A stretch of 64,000 bases of DNA from Inia geoffrensis (lineage: Eukaryota; Chordata; Mammalia; Artiodactyla; Iniidae), in assembly GCA_036417435.1 (NCBI GenBank), contig CM070901.1, positions 165,746,044 to 165,810,043 of the forward strand, given 5' to 3'. The translations under genes were made by a program, and so were the position numbers. This document shows, in pieces, positions 57,209-64,000 of this stretch. The stretch's first letter is position 1, and every line of letters begins with the position of its first letter. Below the pieces are notes generated by a model. The model saw nothing but the letters and a program-made list of their open reading frames with translations. It ran no database searches and was not told the DNA's origin.

Positions 57209-57994
57209 CACAAGACCCCTACAGTCCCTGGAAGCCCCACCCCTAGTGACCCTCACCTGTGGAAGTGCCACCCAGTGCTTGGCATCTGGCGAATTTGCCC
57301 CGTTCCACAGCAGAAGTCATCAGCCCCTGGGTTCAAGAGAAATCCTTAGGTAACCAGTGCAATTAGGGAAACTTGGAGGGGGGCCATGGAGGTGTACTGG
57401 ATTGGGGTGGGATGCCTGGAACAGCCAAGTTCTGGCAGCCTGGTGGGCAGACTACTCAAAGGATGCCCTGAGGGTGCCCTCTGAATACTCACCCTCATCC
57501 TTCTGGCTCTCGCTAGACTCCTGCCCCTGCTTCTTTCCCCTGGATCCAGTGCCCCTTTCCATGGAGTCAGGAGATGGGAACTAACTCTGAAAATAGAGCT
57601 ATTCAAATGGAATGGGGCCAGTGGTCTAAAGGTCTAAAGGAAATAGGGCAACTTGACCTCTGTCATCCCGGTATGCAGCCTCTGGGTTCTGTGCTTAGGG
57701 CCCACTGTGTCTGGGGGAGAGGAAGGGCTGTGAGTGAGCTATCGCCCACCTGAGGAGGTAGCTGTGAGCCGGGGCTTCATTGGTGCAGAGAGAGTGGGTA
57801 GCTGGCAACTGGGCGAGTCTGAGGTCCCTGGATGCAAGTCAGTTGCTAGAAGCCTAAGGAAATAATTTATGGGAAAGGACCTGGTTGCCTGCTTCAGACC
57901 AGTGTTTTCCAAAGTAGTTCTTTGGGATGCAGTTAGGTGTGACAAGAAGCAGGGCAGCAGGAGTGGCTGAGAGTATCTGTGCTCTGCAGTCGGG
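57209..57994. other. Probable PAQR7 intron 1, nothing recognised
   Basis: Unique-looking sequence; short frames only. Confidence 0.35.
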
Positions 57995-58205
57995 GAGCTG
58001 GGTCCGGATCCTGGCTCCATCTCTCTTTCTCCCTCTCTCCCTCTGTCTGTGTGGCCTTGGCTAAGGAGCTCCCAACCTCTCTGAATTTCACTCAACAACA
58101 AAATGGGCATAGTAATACCTACCTCACAGGCTAGTTATGAGAATTAATTGCAGCAAGGCTATGAAGAATGAGCATATAGTAAACACTTACTACATTTCAG
58201 CTAGC
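57995..58205 (+). mobile_element. MIR-type SINE
   Basis: 'gtgtggccttggctaaggag', 'aaaatgggcatagtaatacc' and 'tcacaggctagttatgagaa' are in MIR order. Confidence 0.7.
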
Positions 58206-59359
58206 TTTATAATATAATCATTACTGGGAAAGGAATCCTTGGTCATGTAAGCTTGGCAAATGTAGGTTCAACAAAGTGAAGTAGGCTTCTTTGGTGCAGA
58301 CCTTCTCCGAGCCTTTAATATGCTGTTATTACTTGGGAAGTTCTAAGAGTGGGATGTGGAGCATCGGACTGGACTTAACAGATCACAGGGACTCAGGAAC
58401 TAAGGCACCATCGAATGTCATCATTTCCTGGTCTTTGCCCTCATGGTGGAATGGAAACGTGGCTGGATTGGGCACCTCTGGGGAAGGGCTTGCTGTCTCT
58501 GGGCTCTTGTTTTCTCAGTGTAAAACAAAAGAGCTGTGAGATGCCTTCAGAGGCCTTTTCTGGTCCCCTGAAGTTCTGAGTTGGGAAGACAAAGTTGTAG
58601 ACAAGGGTAGAGGCCAGACTGTTGAGGCTAAGGCCCTGTCTCTTGGGGAGGAGAAGAAACCCAGTGCTGGCTCCTCAACCAGCAAGTGGGCCAGGGGAGT
58701 TCTTATGCTCTGGACAGAAGTGGCCCCACTAATTAGTTCATCAGCAAGGTCTTCTTCCTAAACCTGCCAGGCTGTCTGGAAATAGAAAGTAGTGGTGTAA
58801 TGACATTTAATTCTTTCCTCCCTACTAGATGAGGAAAGGCCAGAGACCAGAGCTGACTCCAGAATGTAATGCAGGAGGAGCTCAGGGATGCAAATCAGGC
58901 TCCGGGTGTGGAGGAGTGTGGGCTGGGGGCTTGTCTTGATGTCGCCTTTGCATAGCAAGCACATTGCATTTACTTGGACCATGTGTGAATTATTGGGTGG
59001 CTTTGGGGGTGATCACGGTGCTGCTGGTGGCGGGGAACTTGAGTGCAGATCTTCTTGCCTCTTAGAAAGACTGGTGCAAAGGAAGTTGCAATAAATATCT
59101 GATGAATGATGGACAGAGTACATCTGGCTGCTGAGTCCAATAAGCTTCTTAGGGGAGAATCTGAGGGAGGGGAGTTGTCTGTCTAGCTAGTTGTCTGGCT
59201 AGTTTTTCAACAGATATTTGATTTAATGAATGAAACAGTGAATAATGATAAGCCTGAGTTAAGCAGTTGGTACCAGGCAAAAGCAGTATATAATTATGAA
59301 ATGATTAATAGTACTTGCCACCTTTTGCAAAGGGCAGTTTAAGGAAGTGGTTAAGATTG
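58206..59359. other. Probable PAQR7 intron 1, nothing recognised
   Basis: No coding or clear repeat signal. L2-like text may lie at 59195-59260. Confidence 0.35.
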
Positions 59360-59565
59360 CAAACTGAGTTTATATCATGCCTCTGCCACTTCCTAGGCAG
59401 GGTACTTAACTTCTCTGTGCCTCAGTTTCCTTATCTGAAAAATGGGCATAATGATAATACCTATCTGATAGGGTGCTATGATGCTTAAATGAGTCAAATA
59501 TGCATAACGTGCCTAAGACACTGACACATAGCACATGCTGTGTAAGCATTTGCTATGCTTTGTTT
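59360..59565 (+). mobile_element. MIR-type SINE, well preserved
   Basis: 'catgcctctgccacttccta', 'tctctgtgcctcagtttcct' and 'ctgaaaaatgggcataatga' run through to 'gtgtaagcatttgct', nearly the whole MIR. Confidence 0.75.
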
Positions 59566-59853
59566 TCCTCTCTGTTACCTCTACCATATCATGAAGTTCC
59601 TGAAGGCAGGGATCAAATTCTTTTCCACTCTCCTGCCCACCCCCACCTTTGGGACCCGGCACAGGACATGAAGCAGAGAAGGGGCTCAGCAAGTGTTTGC
59701 TAAATGAATGAATGTGTTTTAAATGCTAAATTGTATAACCCATGATAGATCTCCCACAGGGAGAAGTAAGGGGGCATTAAGGAAGTTCCCTGGAGGTGGC
59801 AGCTTGTACTGGTTTTAAAGGATTTCAGTAGAGGGAAAGGAAGTTGGCACAGG

Positions 59854-59981
59854 GTCTGATGTTTGGGTTGGGTGGGAAATGAGGGTGGGAGCAGGTCATG
59901 GGGTCTTGAATGCCAGAGTCTGATGTTTGGGTTGGGTGGGAAATGAGGGTGGGAGCAGGTCATGGAGTCCTGAATGCCAGG
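59854..59981 (+). repeat. 64-base tandem duplication
   Basis: The unit 'gtctgatgtttgggttgggt' through 'cttgaatgccag' occurs at 59854-59917 and again at 59918-59981 with two or three substitutions. Confidence 0.95.
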
Positions 59982-60179
59982 TGAGGGGTTAGATTGGATT
60001 TATTTGCAATTAGCAATGATGGAAGGGCTGGAGGGGGGAACTTTTGAGTGAGGGTGTGGCTGAGGGAAAGGGCTGGTTTTATAGGATCAGTTGTTACTGG
60101 GGTCTTTTGGGAAAAAAGTGGCTTTTCGAGTTGGGCCTTGAAGGCTATGAAGTATTATCAGGATGCTATTATGTTGTTT

Positions 60180-60850
60180 TTTCATTCAACAAACATTGAG
60201 CACCAGCTACCTGCTAAGCACCAGGGGTTCACAAAATAATAAGACAAGCTGCCTACCCTGGAGGAGCTCGCATTAACAATTCAATGCCCGTGAGAAGTAT
60301 TATAATGGTCAAGGGATTGTAGGCCCTCAAGTTAGAGGGGTCATCATCAGAGGACCACCAGGGAAAGTGTCACAGAAGAAATGGGTTTTGAGGGATGAAT
60401 GGGAGTTTGCCAGATGGGCAAGATGAGGTAAATGGCTCAGATGGAGGGAACAGCTTGTGCAGAGCTATAGACATGTGAAACAGCAGGCCCATGGTTTCGA
60501 TGAGGCTGTGGCTGGATGTAAAGTGCACTGTGGTTGAGTAGTAAGGCTAGGAAAGGTAGTAGGGACCAGATCATGTAGGGTGATGGAGGGTCAATGGCAG
60601 ACCCTGGCCACTCTGAAGGAGTTAAAGGTAGAGGCTGCAGGTCTGTTAGCAAGGTCATTGTCAGGTAAACACTGATGGCAACGTGAACACAGGAGAAAAC
60701 AGTGAGGGTTGCTGTATAGAGCCTGGACTGGAAAGAAGTAGGATGACATAGTGAGCCTCTTTAACACATGCCCCAAACATTTACTGAACACCTACTATGT
60801 GCCAGGCACTGTTCTAGGCACTTGAGATACATCAGGGAGAAGAACAATCA
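60180..60850 (+). mobile_element. LINE-2 3' fragment(s)
   Basis: 'ttcaacaaacattgagcacc', 'accctggaggagctcgcatt', 'gagggaacagcttgtgcaga' and then 'gaacacctactatgtgccag' indicate two L2 3' pieces. Confidence 0.6.
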
Positions 60851-61028
60851 TGAGTCAGAGCTGAGCTCTCCCTTAGGACAACTCCCCTCCTCTTAAACTC
60901 AGTGTAGGGATAAGGGGGTGGGGAAGAGCACAGCCCCCCAGCTGCTGCTCATGGGGCAGGAGGGTGAGGACACCAGCCCCCTGACCTTGCTCAGGCCTCT
61001 CTCCCGGCTCCTCGCCCCGCCCACAGCC

Positions 61029-62097
61029 ATGGCCACAATGGTGGCCCAGAAGCTCAGCCACCTCCTGCCCAGTTTGCGGCAGGTCCAGCAGATGCCTCGG
61101 CCGTCTGTGCAGCCAGAGCCTGTGTTCACGGTGGACCGAGCCGAGGTGCCGCCCCTCTTCTGGAAGCCATACGTCTACGTGGGCTACCGGCCGCTGCACG
61201 GACCTGGCGCTTCTGCTTCCGCACACTGTTCCAGCAGCACAACGAGGCGGTGAACGTCTGGACCCACCTGCTGGCGGCCCTGGCGCTGCTGCTGCGGCTG
61301 GCCATCTTTGTGGGGACCGTGGACTTCCAGGGAGACCTACACGCCCTGCCCCTCTTCGTCATTGTTCTTGCCTCCATCACCTGCCTCTCCCTCAGTGCCT
61401 TGGCTCACCTCCTGCAGAGGCCAAGTCTGAGTTCTGGCATTACAGTTTCTTCTTCCTGGACTACGTGGGTGTGGCTGTGTACCAGTTTGGCAGTGCCCTG
61501 GCACACTTCTACGCCATTGAGCCTGCCTGGCATGCCCAGGTGCAGACCTTTTACCTGCCTACGGCTGCCTTTCTTGCCTGGCTTTCCTGCGCTGGCTCCT
61601 GCTACAGCAAGTACATCCAGAAGCCCGGCCTGCTGGGCTGCACTTGCCAGGAGGTGCCTTCGGCGCTGGCCTACGCACTGGACATCAGCCCCGTGGTGCA
61701 CTGCATCCTCGTGTCCCCCAACCCTGCCGTGGACGACCCGGCCCTTCTCTACCACAAATGCCAGGTGGTCTTCTTTCTGCTGGCTGCCACTTTCTTCTCT
61801 GCCTTCATGCCTGAGCGCTGGTTCCCTGGCAGCTGCCATGTGTTTGGGCAGGGCCACCAGCTCTTCCATGTCTTCTTGGTGCTGTGCACGCTGGCTCAGC
61901 TGGAGGCCGTGGCGCTGGACTACGAGGCCCGGCGGCCCATCTATGAGCCTCTGCATGCCCGCTGGCCCCACAACTTCTCCAGCCTCTTCTTGCTTACTGT
62001 AGGCAGCAGCATCCTCACTGCATTCCTTCTGAGCCAGCTGGTACGGCGCAAACAGTCTCGATCGGAAGACCCAGTGAAGGGGGGTGGCAGCTTTTAG
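61029..62097 (+). pseudogene. PAQR7: PAQR7 (membrane progestin receptor alpha) coding exon, frameshifted
   Basis: PAQR7 is a seven-helix membrane protein of the progestin/adipoQ receptor family, mediating rapid progestin responses (for example in germ cells). The ATG at 61029 lies just after a good acceptor ('cccgcccacag', AG at 61025-61026). The start MATMVAQKLSHLLPSLRQ and following residues match mammalian PAQR7. The frame breaks after codon 57 (CAC at 61197-61199), where one base is missing, and as written translation stops at TGA 61251-61253 after 74 codons. The match continues in a second frame to about 61417, then needs removal of two extra bases ('agag' at 61416-61419). The third frame runs to TAG at 62095-62097. 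One Tyr codon (FYYAIE in human) is also lost near 61450-61520. Zinc-site residues survive: E...N.W.H at 61244-61267, S...H at 61394-61408 and HQLFH at 61855-61869. Otherwise similarity to human is high from end to end. It is either a recent loss or assembly error. Confidence 0.9.
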
Positions 62098-63110
62098 GGA
62101 GGGAGGTATAGTGGGGGCCCAAGGGTCCGGGCTTGGCTCCAGATGGGAACAAGGCCTGGTAAAATTGCTTGTGTCTGGCCCGCGGTGACTTCTCTGTGCA
62201 CGCCTCAGCTGCCAAGGGGGGCACTGGCCAGTCCTTGGATTTGAGGATTGGCTGGAGCTGCTGGGGTCCACTTCAGGGCCTGCCCCAGCTCCCTGCCCTG
62301 GGAGAGGGAAAGAGAAAGATGTGGGGCACCCTGGTTCGCCTCCCCCCATTGCCTCTCACTTAGGGGTGAGGATGGAGGATCAGCTGGGGCCAAGACCCTG
62401 GCCTGGGTCTTCCAGATTATCTGGGAGGGGGTGAAGTTGGGATTTAGGTCAGAGTCAGATCTGAGCTGAGAGATAGAGGAAGCATCAGCAACTGCCCTCT
62501 ACCCAGATTTCACTGGTGGATAGGGAAAGGACAGGCCCCAAATGTGTGCAGGATCTTACCATTCTTGAACCCCAGCCTGAAGTTTTGGTGCTGCAGAGAG
62601 CCCCCAAAGATAGAAGATTGTGCCAGGTAGAAATGGATCCCATCCAGTGCCCCATACCTCTTCAGTCACTGTCCCAGACAGTGAGCCCTGACCCTCCTAG
62701 CTCTGGCCTCTATGTCCCACACATCCCGTTCCCAGTGTCTTTCCTGGTTCCCTTGTTCATGATTCAGTGTTTATCCATTCAGTGTTTCTTGGGCCTCTGC
62801 TCAGAGGCAGGCCACTGACTGGGCTCCGTGGATCAATGCAGGATGGTAAAGGCTTTAATATCGGAATGAACTGTCAGGGGAAGCACTGAGGAGGGAATAA
62901 TTAGTGTTGCCTGGGACCCTCAGGGTCTTGGGTTGGGAAGGGTGAATAGGAGTTTACAGATGGAGAAGAGGAAGGGCATTCCAGGTAGAGGGAAAACCTG
63001 TCCAAAGGCCAAGAGGTATGGAAGAAGGAGTTCACTGCGGCTGGAATTAGGAGTGGTCTGGACTCTGATGTCCTGGATGCAATAAAGTGACTGTGATAAG
63101 AGCTGCCTCT
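62098..63110 (+). other. PAQR7: PAQR7 3' UTR
   Basis: Noncoding sequence runs from the stop codon to the AATAAA at 63081-63086, followed by GT-rich and T-rich text ('ctttgctttttgtctcc'). L2-like text lies inside at about 62900-63040 ('agggcattccaggtagaggg'). Confidence 0.65.
63081..63086 (+). terminator. PAQR7: Probable PAQR7 polyadenylation signal AATAAA
   Basis: Canonical hexamer about 980 bases after the stop codon, in a plausible context. No transcript evidence. Confidence 0.6.
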
Positions 63111-64000
63111 TTGCTTTTTGTCTCCTATCCTAGAGAGGGAGCCCTGGTGCCCCTTGAATCTGTTCACTGTGTTGGAGGAGGTTTTCAGGGGGAGGCTGGG
63201 GGTGGGCATAGGGAGGAGGGGACAGATCCTGTCTTATCTTTGCCTGGGGGTGGGGTTGGGGTCTTATTCACTATATATGTGAACTTTTCTTTTTGGTAGG
63301 AAAGGTGGGGCAGTTTTATTACTAAATAAGTTTTAGAAGTTAAAAGAATGTGTTTAAAAATATATGATTTGACAGAGATTTCACTTTTTGGTTTTTCAAT
63401 CAAGGAAGATCTTATATGTTAACTTTTATGATATTGTTATATGTTAATGTTTACAGTATTGCCTTTTCCACAGTACATAAGCAATGTATGGTAATATATG
63501 TACAGTGAAGGAAAATTAGGAAGTACAGGTAAGAAAAGCAAAAAAACCCTGAATGAATAAGAAATATCACTCCATTGCTAAAATATCCTGTTATACATAT
63601 AGTACATCTATGGAGATTGTGGTTATGGTTGCCAGCATTTTTGCATCTCTGAGGGGCTCTCAGAATTTACACAGTACTTTCACAAACCTTATTTGATCCT
63701 CTTTAAAATCCAAGGCCACACAGTAAGCGAGAAAAGCAATACTGAAAGCTAATTCTTGACTGCAAATTTTTAGTTTTCATTCTACTTAACGTTTTCTAAA
63801 TCCTCTCCCATGAGGTTTCATAGTTATACTTAGCGTCTTGTTTCTTGTTTTGAATTACAAAAGTAATCCATTTAAGGTAGCACTGAGGACCCCAGCTTTG
63901 CAGCTGGCGGACCAGAGCCTCCTCTCCTCTTCCTTTTGAGATGTTCCTGAGGATTCGGCGATAAAGCAAGGAAAACCCTGAGCCCTGATAGTTATCAGTA
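63111..64000. other. Downstream intergenic, nothing recognised
   Basis: AT-rich sequence with a MIR-like patch near 63640-63780. In human the next gene on this side is AUNIP, but I recognise none of its coding sequence before the window ends. Confidence 0.4.

Noticed and set aside
63880..64000. First exon of AUNIP at the right edge
   Set aside because: AUNIP is expected downstream by synteny, but no recognisable AUNIP coding sequence is present.
1..64000. CRISPR arrays, operons or phage-like modules
   Set aside because: The repeats are interspersed retroelements and microsatellites. Gene structure is spliced and mammalian.

Overview
The window is vertebrate nuclear DNA, almost certainly from a cetacean (a whale or dolphin). 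The main evidence is about twenty copies of CHR-type SINEs (tRNA-Glu-derived, starting with the 'cttccctggtgg' block). These include the long form whose 3' half reads through 'ggagcggctgggcccgtgag', which I associate with cetaceans. LINE-1, LINE-2, MIR, MaLR/ERVL LTRs and a Tigger-like DNA element make up much of the rest. The protein genes present match the mammalian STMN1 - PAQR7 neighbourhood (human 1p36.11), both read on the + strand here.

Region 1-15.5 kb is intergenic and repeat-rich. It holds L1 fragments (one with a second L1 nested inside it), L2, an MLT1-type LTR, MIRs and SINEs. Region 15.56-16.62 kb is a CpG island with the STMN1 promoter (CCAAT box, E-boxes, E2F-type site, an ACTAYRNNNCCCR motif). 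Noncoding exon 1 ends at 15775, where its donor splice site overlaps a sequence I recognise as the miR-3917 homologue. STMN1 then runs to about 21.21 kb over five exons. The 149-residue stathmin reading frame is intact and agrees with the human protein as I remember it.

Region 21.2-52.8 kb is the STMN1-PAQR7 interval. It contains old and young repeats, a decayed actin processed pseudogene (about 31.95-32.61 kb), a Tigger-like transposon (32.74-33.57 kb), several LTRs and a second L1-in-L1 nest (36.6-38.96 kb). One of the LTRs appears to have a tRNA-Glu-like segment in its U5. A long L1 (46.44-51.99 kb) splits an older MIR and is itself hit by two SINEs.

Region 52.85-53.44 kb is a second CpG island, the likely PAQR7 promoter and first exon. 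Region 61.03-62.10 kb is the single PAQR7 coding exon (membrane progestin receptor alpha, seven membrane segments). As written it is broken by two frameshifts, a 1-base loss near 61200 and a 2-base gain near 61418, plus an in-frame codon loss. The rest is well preserved, including the zinc-site residues. It is therefore either a recently inactivated gene or a gene damaged by assembly errors. Its 3' UTR and poly(A) signal follow to about 63.1 kb.

I found no bacterial-type system, CRISPR array or clearly new gene family. The observations most worth following are the broken PAQR7, the miRNA/splice-donor overlap at STMN1, the tRNA-bearing LTR, and several exact short duplications.
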